Shown here: in pieces, positions 26,423-36,406 of the stretch
Layout: the number at the start of each line of letters is the position of its first letter
Position numbering within the stretch: position 1 is the stretch's first letter
Source of the DNA: Alphaproteobacteria bacterium
GTDB taxonomy: Bacteria > Pseudomonadota > Alphaproteobacteria > CACIAM-22H2
DNA: 64,000 nucleotides
Assembly: GCA_017308135.1 (NCBI GenBank)
Contig: JAFKFM010000010.1
Location: 296,296 to 360,295 of the forward strand
Reading direction: 5' to 3'
Notes under the pieces: model-generated
The model's input: only the letters and a program-made list of their open reading frames with translations
The model's database searches: none
What the model was told of the DNA's origin: nothing
Made by a program: the position numbers and the translations under genes

Positions 26423-27364
26423 TTGCTGGGCTATGTCGCGGTCCGGTTGCTCTCGGCCATACCCGTGCTCGGCATCGTCGCGGTCTTCGTCTTCTTTCTT
26501 TTGACGATGATCCCGGGCGATCCCGCACAGGTGATCGCCGGCGATTTCGCGTCGCCCGAGCAAGTCCAGCAAATCCGCGCGGCCCTTCAGCTCGATCGGC
26601 CGCTCGCCGAACGTTTCGTCGCTTGGGCGCTGCGCCTGGCGAGCGGCGATTTCGGCAAGTCGCTGTTCTCCGGCATTCCGGTCGCCCAGCTTGTCGGCCA
26701 GCGCATCGAGCCGACTTTGATGCTGGCGACGATGACCGTATGCATCGCCGTCGTGATCGCCGTGCCGCTCGGTCTCGTCGCCGCCTATAAGCCCGGCGGA
26801 TGGGTCGCGCGCGTGTCGATGACCACGGCGGTCCTCGGCTTCTCGCTGCCCGTGTTCATCGTCGCTTATCTGCTCGTCTATCCGTTCGCGCTGGGACTGC
26901 GCTGGTTTCCGGTGCAAGGCTATGTGCCGCTGTCGCAAGGGCTGTGGGCGTGCCTGCATAGCCTGACGCTGCCCGCGCTGGCGCTGTCGCTCCTCTATAT
27001 CGCGTTGATCGCACGCGTCACCCGCGCGGCGGTCTTGGAAGTGCTGCGCGAGGATTACGTGCGCACCGCCCATGCCAAGGGCCTCGCGGAACGGCGTGTT
27101 CTGGTGCGCCACGTGTTGCGTAATGCCGCCGTGCCGGTCGTCACCGTGGTCGGCATCGGGTTCGCCGCCTTGCTCGGCGGCGTGGTGGTGACAGAAACGA
27201 TCTTCAGCATTCCCGGTCTCGGTCGGTTGACGGCGGACTCCATCCTGCGCCGCGACTATCCGGTCGTGCAGGCGCTGATCCTGCTGTTCTCGACCGTCTA
27301 TGTCGTGGTCAATCTCGGCGTCGATCTGATCTACGCCGCGATCGACCCGCGGATCCGGTACTGA
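26423..27364 (+). CDS. Peptide/nickel-family ABC transporter permease (DppB type)
   Basis: This 313-residue inner-membrane permease begins LLGYVAVRLLSAIPVLGIVAVFVFF and contains MIPGDPA, the EAA-type loop EDYVRTAHAKGLAERRVLVRHVLRNA, ETIFSIPGLG and the C-terminal DLIYAAIDPRIRY, all standard for DppB. I chose the TTG at 26423 because AAGGAGG ends five bases upstream; a GTG at 26408 in the same frame would place that sequence inside the gene. It is the first gene of a five-gene operon, apparently under the divergent LacI-family regulator. Confidence 0.92.
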   Translation: MLGYVAVRLLSAIPVLGIVAVFVFFLLTMIPGDPAQVIAGDFASPEQVQQIRAALQLDRPLAERFVAWALRLASGDFGKSLFSGIPVAQLVGQRIEPTLMLATMTVCIAVVIAVPLGLVAAYKPGGWVARVSMTTAVLGFSLPVFIVAYLLVYPFALGLRWFPVQGYVPLSQGLWACLHSLTLPALALSLLYIALIARVTRAAVLEVLREDYVRTAHAKGLAERRVLVRHVLRNAAVPVVTVVGIGFAALLGGVVVTETIFSIPGLGRLTADSILRRDYPVVQALILLFSTVYVVVNLGVDLIYAAIDPRIRY

Positions 27365-27367
27365 CCG

Positions 27368-28233
27368 ATGGCCGCGCCCGAAGCTTCGATGCCCCTCGCG
27401 AACGCGGACATGCCCGTCTCGGCGCTAGCAGCGTTGCGCCGGCGGCCGCTTTTCCTGATCTGCGTGGGCGTCGTCGTGGCGTTCGCGCTGCTGGCGCTGG
27501 TCGTGCCGTTCCTGCCGGTCGATCCGGCGGTGTTGAATCCGCTGCGCCGCTTGCGCGCGCCATCGATGCTCGAGCCGTTCGGCACCGACCATGTCGGCCG
27601 CTCGGTCCTCGCGCGCACGCTTTGGGGCACGCAGATATCGCTCGGCGTGGGCCTGGCCGTCGCGGCGTTGACGACGCTCGCGGGCGTGTCGATCGGCTTG
27701 CTCGCGGGATATATCCGCGCCCTCGACATGGTGCTGATGCGCGTGATGGACGCGGTGATGGCCGTACCGGCCATTTTGCTGGCGATCGCGCTGGTGGCGC
27801 TGATCGGGGCGGGGCCGGTCGTCATCGTGGTCGCGATCAGCATGCCGGAAATCCCCCGCATGGCGCGCACCGTGCGCGCGGGCGTGCTGGTCCTGCGCGA
27901 ATTGGCGTTCGTCGAAGCGGCGACGATCTGCGGCGGGCGTTTGTCGACCATTCTGCTGCGCCACATCCTGCCCTCGGTCGCCGGCCCGGTGCTGGTGCAA
28001 GCGACCTATGTGTTCGCCGCCGCGATGATCCTGGAAGCGATCCTGTCGTTCCTGGGGGCCGGCACGCCGCCCGACGTCGCAAGCTGGGGCAACATGATGG
28101 CCGAGGGCCGCCAATATCTCGAGATCGCGCCGTGGATATTGGTGTTCCCGGCGATCGCGCTGACGATCCTGGTTCTCGCCATCAACGTGATCGGCGACGA
28201 GCTGCGCGACATGCTCGATCCGGAGAGCGCGCG

Positions 28234-28237
<4 letters not shown>
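27368..28237 (+). CDS. Peptide/nickel-family ABC transporter permease (DppC type)
   Basis: This 289-residue permease pairs with the DppB-type protein. It has an N-terminal cytoplasmic stretch, FGTDHVGRSVLARTLWGTQISL, the coupling loop ELAFVEAATICGGRLSTILLRHILPSV, and LSFLGAGTPPDVASWGNMMAEGRQYL. The closing VIGDELRDMLDPESAR is typical of DppC. It starts 3 bases after the DppB stop and overlaps the next gene by 4 bases. Confidence 0.93.
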
Positions 28238-29225
<988 letters not shown>

Positions 29226-29229
<4 letters not shown>

Positions 29230-30212
29230 GCATCGTGCTGGAAGCGGTGGGCCTCACCAAAACCTTCACGCTGGGCGGCGGCTTTTTTGGCTTGGGCGTC
29301 AAGCGGACGATCCGCGCGGTCGACGATGTCAGCTTCACGATCGGCAAAGGGCGCACGCTGTGCGTCGTGGGCGAAAGCGGCTGCGGCAAGACGACGATCG
29401 GCCGGATGATTCTGCGCCTGACGGCGCCCAGTGCCGGTAGCGTGCGCCTGGAAGGCGAGGATTTCACCCAATTGCGCGGCGAGGAGCTGCGCACGCGCCG
29501 CCAGCGCGTGCAGATGGTCTTTCAAGACCCCGCCGCGTGCCTCAACGCGCGAATGACGGCCGCCGAGATCGTCGCGGAGCCGTTGGTCAATTTCGAATTG
29601 CTCGATTCTGCGGGCCGCGCGCGGCGCGTCGAACAGCTTTTCGATCAGGTCGGTCTGCCGCGCGGCATGATGGGCCGGCTGCCGCGCAATCTTTCGGGCG
29701 GGCAGCGTCAGCGCCTGGGGATCGCGCGCGCTTTGGCGTCGTCGCCAGCCGTGATCGTCGCCGACGAAGCAGTCGCCGCCCTCGACGTCTCGATCCGCGC
29801 GCAGATCCTCAATCTGCTGCGCGACGTGCAGCGTGAAACCGGTGTCGCGTATCTGTTCATCTCCCACGATCTCGCCGTCGTGCGTTACATCGCCGACGAA
29901 ATCGCGGTGATGTATCTGGGCGCCATCGTCGAACGCGCGCCGGCGCGCGAATTGTTCGAAGCCCCCGCCCATCCTTATACGCGCGCGCTGATCGCCTCGA
30001 TCCCCGCGACGCATCCCCGGTTCCGCAAGAAGCGCGCGGCGTTGACGGGCGAGGTGCCGAGCGCGGCGGCACTGCCCTCGGGCTGCCGCTTCCGCGCCCG
30101 CTGCCCGCTCGCCAGCGATATCTGCGCCGCGCAATCGCCGCCGATGCGTCAGATCGCGCCGGGACACGAAGTCGCCTGCCACAACACGACAACGATCAAT
30201 CAGGGAGGATGA
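29226..30212 (+). CDS. Peptide ABC transporter ATP-binding protein (DppF type)
   Basis: This 328-residue ATPase shows Walker A GESGCGKT, VFQDPAACLNARMT, signature LSGGQRQR and switch ISHDLAVVRYIAD, then the oligopeptide extension GCRFRARCPLASDICA. The Walker B segment reads VIVADEAVAALDVS, with Ala where most relatives have Pro-Thr/Ser (DEPxSALD); the catalytic Glu is kept. Its last codons (CAGGGAGGA) also supply the ribosome binding site of the binding-protein gene that follows. Confidence 0.92.
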
Positions 30213-30217
30213 AACCG

Positions 30218-31783
30218 ATGAGTTGGACAAGGAAACTGACGCTCGCCGTCTGTTCGGCCGCACTCTTCGCGGCGGCGAACGCCGCGCAGGCAGAGACCGT
30301 GCTGCGCGTGCGGCCGTTCGGCGATTTGAAGCAGATCGATCCCGTGATCACGTCGGACTATATGGTCCGCAATCACGGCTACATGGTCTACGACACGCTG
30401 TTCGCGCTGGACGAGAATCTGAATGTCAAGCCGCAGATGGTCGAGACGTTCACCGTCAGCGACGACAAGCTGACCTATCGCTTCGTGCTGCGCGACAAGC
30501 TGGCGTTCCACGACGGCAAAGCCGTAACGTCGGCCGATGTCGTCGCGTCGCTGAACCGCTGGATGGAGCGCGACGGTCTCGGCCAGCAGCTTAAGGCCGT
30601 GACGGCGCAGCTTGAAGCGTCGGATGGCAAGACGGTCGTGCTGCGCTTGAAGCAGCCCTGGGGCCTCGTGCTCGACGCGCTGGGCAAGCCCAGCTCCAAC
30701 GTGCCCTTCATCATGCCCGCGTCGATCGCGGCCACACCCGCAAATACGGCGATCACCGATCCGATGGGGTCGGGCCCGTTCATCATGAAGCGCGACGAAT
30801 GGGTGCCGGGTTCCAAGGTCGTTTACGTCAAGAACCCGAACTACGTGCCGCGCGCGGACGCCGCCAGCGGCCTTGCGGGCGCCAAGCTCGCCAAGGTCGA
30901 TCGCGTCGAATGGCGTTACATCCCCGACGCGCAGGCGGCGATCAACGCGCTGCGCGCGGGCGAAATCGATATCCTCGAGGAAGTGCCGCCGGATTTTCTG
31001 CCGGCGTTGAAGAACGACGCGAATATCCGCACCCGCGCGCAGGACTCGCTCGGCATGCAGATGGTGTTCCGCATGAACACGATCCAGCCGCCGTTCGACA
31101 ACCCGAAGATCCGCCAGGCGATCCGCTACATGATCGACCAGGAAGCGTTCGCGCGCGCCTTCGTCAACGATCCGGCGCTTTATAAAGATTGTCCGTCGTT
31201 CTTCATGTGCAGCTCGCCTTACTTCACGGATGCGGGCTGGGTGAAGCCGGATATCCGCAAGGCCAAGCAGTTGATCGCCGAAAGCGGCTATGACGGCACG
31301 CCGGTGGTCATTCTGCACGCCACGGAATCCGGGCCGACCAACACGTTCAGCCTGGTCGCCGCACAGCTGATGCGCGAGATCGGATTGAAGGTCGAGCCGC
31401 AGGCGATGGATTGGGGCACGCTGGTGGGCCGGCGCGCGTCGAAGGAGCCGGTGGGCAAAGGCGGCTGGTCGCTGTTCATGTCGGGCCCGACGGGGGCCGA
31501 TATGATGGACCCGGCCGGGCATCTGGGCTTGCGGTCCAACTGCGACCGCGCGTGGTTCGGCTGGCCGTGCGACGAGGAGATCGAGAAGCTGCGCACGGCG
31601 TTCTCCAACGAGCCCGATCACGCCAAGAAGGTCGAGATCGCCAAGCAGATCCAGCTGCGCGCGGTGGATACCGTGCCGTACTGGCCGGCGGCGCAGTTGC
31701 ACCTCGTTCGCGGGGTGCGCACCAGCGTCGACGGCATTCTGAATGCCGCGATCCCGGTCTACTGGAACATCACCAAGAAGTGA
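30218..31783 (+). CDS. Family-5 (peptide/nickel type) substrate-binding protein
   Basis: This 521-residue periplasmic protein has a signal peptide ending near NAAQA and SBP_bac_5 landmarks: YDTLFALDENLNVKPQMVETF, FVLRDKLAFHDGKAVTSADVVASLNRW, GSGPFIMK, INALRAGEIDILEEV, RQAIRYMIDQEAFARA and a closing VDTVPYWPAAQLHLV. ATG at 30218 was chosen since GGAGG lies nine bases upstream; another ATG at 30209 touches that sequence. Cysteine pairs (DCPSFFMCSS, SNCDRAWFGWPCD) may form disulfides. It is last in the operon, before a strong hairpin. Confidence 0.93.
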   Translation: MSWTRKLTLAVCSAALFAAANAAQAETVLRVRPFGDLKQIDPVITSDYMVRNHGYMVYDTLFALDENLNVKPQMVETFTVSDDKLTYRFVLRDKLAFHDGKAVTSADVVASLNRWMERDGLGQQLKAVTAQLEASDGKTVVLRLKQPWGLVLDALGKPSSNVPFIMPASIAATPANTAITDPMGSGPFIMKRDEWVPGSKVVYVKNPNYVPRADAASGLAGAKLAKVDRVEWRYIPDAQAAINALRAGEIDILEEVPPDFLPALKNDANIRTRAQDSLGMQMVFRMNTIQPPFDNPKIRQAIRYMIDQEAFARAFVNDPALYKDCPSFFMCSSPYFTDAGWVKPDIRKAKQLIAESGYDGTPVVILHATESGPTNTFSLVAAQLMREIGLKVEPQAMDWGTLVGRRASKEPVGKGGWSLFMSGPTGADMMDPAGHLGLRSNCDRAWFGWPCDEEIEKLRTAFSNEPDHAKKVEIAKQIQLRAVDTVPYWPAAQLHLVRGVRTSVDGILNAAIPVYWNITKK

Positions 31784-31805
31784 TCCGGCGCATGGACTGA
31801 ACGAA

Positions 31806-31833
31806 AAGGCCCGCATCTTGCGATGCGGGCCTT
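31806..31833. terminator. Bidirectional intrinsic terminator between convergent binding-protein genes
   Basis: AAGGCCCGCATC and GATGCGGGCCTT pair perfectly over 12 bp around a 4-base loop. On the minus strand the stem is followed by TTTTCG, so the leftward gene has a standard terminator; the rightward side has only a short U tract. It lies 23 bases after one stop and 38 bases from the other. Confidence 0.85.
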
Positions 31834-31870
31834 GCCGTTTCGAAGGATGGCGCTTGTTAGGGCGTCCCCA

Positions 31871-33469
31871 TCACGGCGCCATGCTGATCGACGAGAAGTT
31901 CTGGAACCAGTTCTGGGCCTGCACGAAGCCCTTCACCTTGGCGCTCATCGCGCGCGGATTGACGTCGTGCGTGACCATCAAGAACAGAGCGTCGTCGACG
32001 TATTTTTCGTGGATCTTCTTGAGGACGGCGGTTTGGCCGTCCTTGTCGAAGGTATTGCGCACTTGATCGAACAGCTGGTCCATATCGGGGTCATTGTAGA
32101 AGCCCCAATTGGTACCCGCCGGCGGGGCGAGGTTACCCTGCAGATGGCGGATGAAGCCGGTGAACGGATCCTGGATGAAATAGGTGTAGTTCATCCCCGT
32201 CGCACCGCGCGACGTCTCGTGCTTGGCGCCCGCCCGCCAGATATTGATCAGCGTGTTCCAGTCGACGACTTCGAAATCGACCTTGATCCACGCTTCGGCA
32301 AGCCCCTGCTGCACCGCTTCGTTCATCGGCAAGGGCTGCATCTGGCCCGAGCCCGACGGCGCGATCAGGATCTTGGTCGTCAAGGGCTTCGACGCCGAGT
32401 AACCGGCTTCGGTCATCAGCTTGCGCGCTTCGGCGATGTCGTGCTTCAGCTTGAACTTCGGCTCGCCGAACCATTGATGGCCGGGCGGGAAAAAGCCTTG
32501 CGCCGGGATCGCCAGGCCGCTCAGCAATTCCTTGATGCCGTCGCGATCGACCGCGAGGTTGGCGGCCTTGCGGATACGGATATCGTTCCACGGGCTGCCT
32601 TCGACGCGGCTCAAATGCCAGGTCCAGTTATGCGGATAGGCGTTGACGACGATCGAGAAGCCGGCCGATTTCAGCGACGGAATCGCGTCGGGCGACGGCG
32701 CTTCGATCCAATCGACCTGACCCGAGCGCAAAGCCGCCGTGCGCGCCGAAGCCTCGGGCAGCGGGATCAGGATCAGCTTTTCGAGCTTGGGCACGCGCGT
32801 CTTGTCCCAATACTCGGCGAAGGGCACCATCTCGGCGCGCTCGCGCGGCACGAAATTGGTTAGCTTCCACGGGCCGGTGCCGGACGGCGTCTTGGCGAAG
32901 TTCTCCCACGACTTGCCGACCTTTTCCCACTGCGCCGGGCTCGAGTGCATGATCCAGGCGAGCTGATAGGGCAGGGTCGCGTCCGGCGACTTCGTCGTGA
33001 TCTCGAGCGTGTATTTATCGACCGCCTTATAGGATGCGACCGCAGGGATACGCGTGCGGCCTTGCGCCGATTGGCGCGGATCGAATTGCGGGGCCTGCTG
33101 GTTCAGCAGCTTTTCGAAATTCCAGACCGCGGCTTCGGCGTCGAACGTCGATCCGTCGTGGAACTTGACGCCTTCGCGGATTTTGAAGGTCCATTTGTTC
33201 TTGTCGGTCGCGTCGACCGCCCAAGACGTGGCAAGGCCGGGAACCAGGTCGGACGGCTTATCGGCGCTGGTCAGATCCCAATTGATCAGGGAATCGTAGA
33301 GCGTGTAGCCGGTGAAGCGCTGACCTTCGCCGCCCTGGTCGGGCTGGCCCGTGGTCAGTGGAATATCCGACGCGGTCATGCCGATGCGCAACGTGCCTTG
33401 CGCGAAGACGCCGCCGGTCGACAAAGCGAGCGCCAAACCGGCGGCCGCGAAGATTTTCGAATGGAGCAT
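31871..33469 (-). CDS. Family-5 substrate-binding protein, paralogue of the 33759 gene
   Basis: This 532-residue periplasmic protein begins MLHSKIFAAAGLALALSTGGVFAQ (signal peptide) after an AAGGGGGGG purine site. SBP_bac_5 motifs are LYDSLINWDL, WTFKIREGVKFHDGSTFDAEAAVWNFEK, GTGPWKL, VDWIEAPSPDAIPSL and GSPWNDIRIRKAANLAVDRDGIKELL. It is clearly paralogous to the protein encoded divergently at 33759 (shared RIGMTA.DIP, GQPDQG.EG.RFTG, GSGQM.PLPMNE, NWGF.NDP). It has no transporter genes of its own, so it probably delivers a second ligand to the Dpp-like system encoded from 35453. Confidence 0.92.
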   Translation of the reverse strand: MLHSKIFAAAGLALALSTGGVFAQGTLRIGMTASDIPLTTGQPDQGGEGQRFTGYTLYDSLINWDLTSADKPSDLVPGLATSWAVDATDKNKWTFKIREGVKFHDGSTFDAEAAVWNFEKLLNQQAPQFDPRQSAQGRTRIPAVASYKAVDKYTLEITTKSPDATLPYQLAWIMHSSPAQWEKVGKSWENFAKTPSGTGPWKLTNFVPRERAEMVPFAEYWDKTRVPKLEKLILIPLPEASARTAALRSGQVDWIEAPSPDAIPSLKSAGFSIVVNAYPHNWTWHLSRVEGSPWNDIRIRKAANLAVDRDGIKELLSGLAIPAQGFFPPGHQWFGEPKFKLKHDIAEARKLMTEAGYSASKPLTTKILIAPSGSGQMQPLPMNEAVQQGLAEAWIKVDFEVVDWNTLINIWRAGAKHETSRGATGMNYTYFIQDPFTGFIRHLQGNLAPPAGTNWGFYNDPDMDQLFDQVRNTFDKDGQTAVLKKIHEKYVDDALFLMVTHDVNPRAMSAKVKGFVQAQNWFQNFSSISMAP

Positions 33470-33758
33470 AGCCCCCCCTTTGTTGAGCGAACGGGGCTGT
33501 CCTTCAATTTCCGTGCCCGTGCTGGAGACGCGACTTTTGCGGGCGGCGGCGCGTGGTGTGATTAAATTTAAGGCGCTCAACCGCTGCGTCTTGTGCCGAT
33601 CCGCGGAATCATCCGCTTAATTCGCCTTTCCGGTTTATGGCACTTGCCTTGCAGTTCGTCTCCCCGGTTCCCGGACGGCTGTCTCGCATCCCCCCGATCG
33701 AGCGGCCGCCGATATCGCCGACGCAACGTAACGCCGACGAGACAGGGAGACATGGAAA
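33470..33758. promoter_or_regulatory. Divergent promoter region of the two paralogous binding-protein genes
   Basis: This 289-base gap holds a strong sigma-54 promoter match for the rightward operon (33638-33653) and a weaker, imperfect one for the leftward gene: GGGCACG-GAAA-TTGAA on the minus strand (33518-33503), with GA in place of the invariant GC. An AT-rich patch lies at 33560-33572 and a small inverted repeat GCGGA-ATCA-TCCGC at 33603-33616, candidates for activator binding. No small gene is evident. Confidence 0.5.
33638..33653 (+). promoter_or_regulatory. Sigma-54 (RpoN) promoter of the binding-protein/transporter/amidase operon
   Basis: TGGCACT-TGCC-TTGCA matches the -24/-12 consensus TGGCACG-N4-TTGCW at all but the seventh base, with GG and GC separated by exactly 10 bases. 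Transcription would start near 33664, giving a leader of about 95 bases before the ATG at 33759. A sigma-54 promoter fits nitrogen-limitation control of an amidase-linked uptake operon. Confidence 0.65.
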
Positions 33759-35405
33759 ATGAAAACAGGGAAAATTTTTGGCGGCCTTTTCGCCGCCGCC
33801 TTCGCGCTCGCTTCGGGCTACGCGGCCCAGGCGCAAACGGTTTTGCGCATCGGTATGACCGCCGCCGATATTCCGCGCACCCATGGCCAGCCGGATCAGG
33901 GCTTCGAAGGCAACCGCTTCACGGGCCTGACGATGTATGACGGCCTGACCGGCTGGGATCTGTCGAGCGCGGAGAAGCCTTCGGTCGTGATCCCCGGCCT
34001 TGCCACCGAATGGGCCGTCGACGCCGCCGACAAGACCAAATGGATCTTCAAGCTGCGGCCGAACGTGAAGTTCCACGACGGTTCGCCGTTCAACGCCGAC
34101 GCCGTCGTCTGGAACGTTCAGAAGGTGTTGGAGAAGGAGGCGCCGCATTTCGATGCGAGCCAAGTCGGCGTGACCGCCAGCCGCATGCCCACGCTGCGTT
34201 CGGCGCGCAAGATCGACGATCTGACGGTCGAGCTGACGACCGCGGTGCCCGACAGTTTCCTGCCGATCAATCTGACCAATCTGTTCATGGCGTCGCCCGC
34301 ACACTGGGCGGCGAAGCTGGCGGCCGTGCCGGCGAGCGTGACCGACGCCGCACAGCGTTCGGCCCAGGCGTGGCAGGCTTTCGCGGCCGACGCATCGGGC
34401 ACGGGCCCGTGGAAGATGACGCGGTTCGTGCCGCGCGAGCGGCTGGAACTCGCCAAGAACGCCGAATACTGGAACGCCGCGCGCGTGCCGAAAGTCGATC
34501 GCATGGTGCTCGTCCCCATGCCGGAGGCCAATGCGCGCACGGCTGCCCTGCTGTCGGGCCAGCTCGACTGGATCGAAGCGCCGGCCCCCGACGCCGTCGC
34601 CCAGATCCGGCAGCGCGGCTTCACGGTGCATGCGAACCAGCAGCCACATGTCTGGCCGTGGCAGTTCAGCTTCGTGGAAGGCTCGCCCTGGCTCGACAAG
34701 CGGGTGCGCCAGGCCGCCAATCTCTGCGTCAATCGCGACGAGATGAAGGAACTTCTCGCCGGGTTGATGGTGCCGGCGGTCGGTTCGGTGCCGCCGGGCC
34801 ATCCGTGGTGGGGCAATCCGGCGTTCAAAATCCGCTACGCGCCGGACGAGGCCAAACGCCTGATGGCCGCCGCCGGGCATTCGGCGCAGAAGCCGCTGAA
34901 GGTGAAGATCCAGACCTCCGCTTCGGGGTCCGGGCAGATGATGCCGCTGCCGATGAACGAGTTCATCCAGCAGAATCTGCGCGACTGTTTCTTCGACGTC
35001 GAACTCGATGTGATCGAATGGAACACGCTGTTCACGAATTGGCGTATGGGCGCCAAGGATGCGACGGCGCGCGGATCCAACGCGATCAACGTGACGTTCG
35101 CCGCGATGGACCCTTTCTTCGCGTTCGTGCGCTTCGTCGACAGCAAGATGGCGCCGCCGACCTCGAATAACTGGGGTTTCGTCAACGACCCCGAATTCGA
35201 CCGTCTGGTGTCGGTCGCGCGTACGACCTTCGAGGCGGCGGAACGCGACAAGGCCTTGGCCGCGCTGCATGCGCGTATCGTCGACGAGACGGTGTTCCTG
35301 TGGGCCGCGCACGACGTGGGCCCGCGCGCCACGTCGCCGAAGGTCAAGAACGTGATCCAGCCGCAAAGCTGGTTCATCGACTTCTCGCCCGTGACGATGG
35401 ACTGA
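33759..35405 (+). CDS. Family-5 substrate-binding protein of the amidase-linked Dpp-like transporter
   Basis: This 548-residue periplasmic protein starts MKTGKIFGGLFAAAFALASGYAAQAQ (signal peptide), with AGGGAGA upstream placing the ATG at 33759 rather than 33752. SBP_bac_5 landmarks are LTMYDGLTGWDL, WIFKLRPNVKFHDGSPFNADAVVWNVQK, GTGPWKM, LDWIEAPAPDAVAQI and RQAANLCVNRDEMKELL. It is the first gene of an operon that runs through two permeases, an ATPase, an AtzG/AtzE-like pair and a second ATPase, and it follows the sigma-54 promoter. The ligand is probably an amide- or urea-containing compound, by context. Confidence 0.93.
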   Translation: MKTGKIFGGLFAAAFALASGYAAQAQTVLRIGMTAADIPRTHGQPDQGFEGNRFTGLTMYDGLTGWDLSSAEKPSVVIPGLATEWAVDAADKTKWIFKLRPNVKFHDGSPFNADAVVWNVQKVLEKEAPHFDASQVGVTASRMPTLRSARKIDDLTVELTTAVPDSFLPINLTNLFMASPAHWAAKLAAVPASVTDAAQRSAQAWQAFAADASGTGPWKMTRFVPRERLELAKNAEYWNAARVPKVDRMVLVPMPEANARTAALLSGQLDWIEAPAPDAVAQIRQRGFTVHANQQPHVWPWQFSFVEGSPWLDKRVRQAANLCVNRDEMKELLAGLMVPAVGSVPPGHPWWGNPAFKIRYAPDEAKRLMAAAGHSAQKPLKVKIQTSASGSGQMMPLPMNEFIQQNLRDCFFDVELDVIEWNTLFTNWRMGAKDATARGSNAINVTFAAMDPFFAFVRFVDSKMAPPTSNNWGFVNDPEFDRLVSVARTTFEAAERDKALAALHARIVDETVFLWAAHDVGPRATSPKVKNVIQPQSWFIDFSPVTMD

Positions 35406-35416
35406 ACCTCTAAGAG

Positions 35417-35442
35417 CGGGGCGGCCGTCGCCGGCCGCCCCG
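35417..35442. other. Stem-loop after binding-protein gene
   Basis: CGGGGCGGCCG and CGGCCGCCCCG form a perfect 11-bp stem with a 4-base loop (TCGC), 11 bases after the binding-protein stop and 10 bases before the permease ATG. It has no U-run, so partial termination or mRNA stabilisation is more likely than full termination. It could also sequester the weak ribosome binding site of the permease gene. Confidence 0.7.
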
Positions 35443-35452
35443 TCAGGACTCG

Positions 35453-36406
35453 ATGCTCCAATATCTTCTCAAGCGTCTCCTCTACGCCGTGCCGATCGCC
35501 CTCGGGGTCAGTCTTGTCTGCTTCCTGATGGTCCATATCGCGCCCGGCGATCCGCTGGTTTCGGTGCTGCCGGCCGACGCGTCGCTCGATCTGCAGAACC
35601 AGATGCGCGCCGCCTACGGCTTCGACAAGCCGTTGCCGCTGCAATTCGCATTGTGGATCCTGCGCGCATTGTCGGGCGATCTGGGCGTGTCGATCGCCAC
35701 AGGCCGGCCCGTCGCCGCCGAAGTGTGGCGGGCGCTGGGTAACACCTTCATGCTCGCCGTGCTGGCCGCACTGATCGGCTTCATCCTGGGCGGATTGTTC
35801 GGCTTCGTCGCCGGTTATTGGCGCGATACCTGGATCGACCGCGTCGCCTCGGGCCTGTCGATCGTCGGCGTGTCCTTGCCGCATTACTGGATGGGCATGG
35901 TGCTGGTTATCGTATTCTCGGTGCAGCTCAACTGGCTGCCCGCGACCGGGGCGGGGCCGGGCGGATCGGCCGATTGGGCCTGGGATTGGGCGCATATCCG
36001 GTTTCTGATTTTGCCCGCCGTGACGATGTCGGTCATTCCGCTGGGCATCGTCGCGCGGTCGGTGCGTGCGCTCGTCGCCGACATTCTCAGCCAGGAATTC
36101 GTCGACGCGTTGAAGGCCAAGGGCCTCACCGATCGCGGCGTGCTGATGCATGTGGTGAAGAACGCGGCCCCCACCGGGCTTGCGGTAATGGGCTTGCAGC
36201 TCGGCTATCTGCTCGGCGGCTCGATCCTGATCGAAACCGTGTTCGCTTGGCCGGGGACGGGCTTCCTGCTCGGCAACGCGATTTTCCAGCGCGATCTGCC
36301 GCTGCTCCAGGGCACGATCCTGGTGCTGGCCATGTTCTTCGTCACGCTCAACCTGCTGGTCGACATTCTGCAGACCTGGCTCGACCCCCGGATCAAACGC
36401 GCATGA
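35453..36406 (+). CDS. Peptide/nickel-family ABC transporter permease (DppB type)
   Basis: This 317-residue permease starts MLQYLLKRLLYAVPIALGVS and has HIAPGDPL, YGFDKPLPLQF, the coupling loop QEFVDALKAKGLTDRGVLMHVVKNA, ETVFAWPGTGFLLGNAIFQRD and the closing LDPRIKRA. It forms the channel with the DppC-type product of the next gene, which it overlaps by four bases. Confidence 0.93.
   Translation: MLQYLLKRLLYAVPIALGVSLVCFLMVHIAPGDPLVSVLPADASLDLQNQMRAAYGFDKPLPLQFALWILRALSGDLGVSIATGRPVAAEVWRALGNTFMLAVLAALIGFILGGLFGFVAGYWRDTWIDRVASGLSIVGVSLPHYWMGMVLVIVFSVQLNWLPATGAGPGGSADWAWDWAHIRFLILPAVTMSVIPLGIVARSVRALVADILSQEFVDALKAKGLTDRGVLMHVVKNAAPTGLAVMGLQLGYLLGGSILIETVFAWPGTGFLLGNAIFQRDLPLLQGTILVLAMFFVTLNLLVDILQTWLDPRIKRA

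Noticed and set aside
31801..31870. Small RNA gene at the convergent hairpin
   Set aside because: The 12-bp stem with a U-run on one strand is explained by a bidirectional terminator; no promoter is visible in the gap.
33503..33518. Second sigma-54 promoter for the leftward binding-protein gene
   Set aside because: GGGCACG-N4-TTGAA lacks the invariant GC at -12, so it is mentioned only as a weak candidate within the intergenic region.
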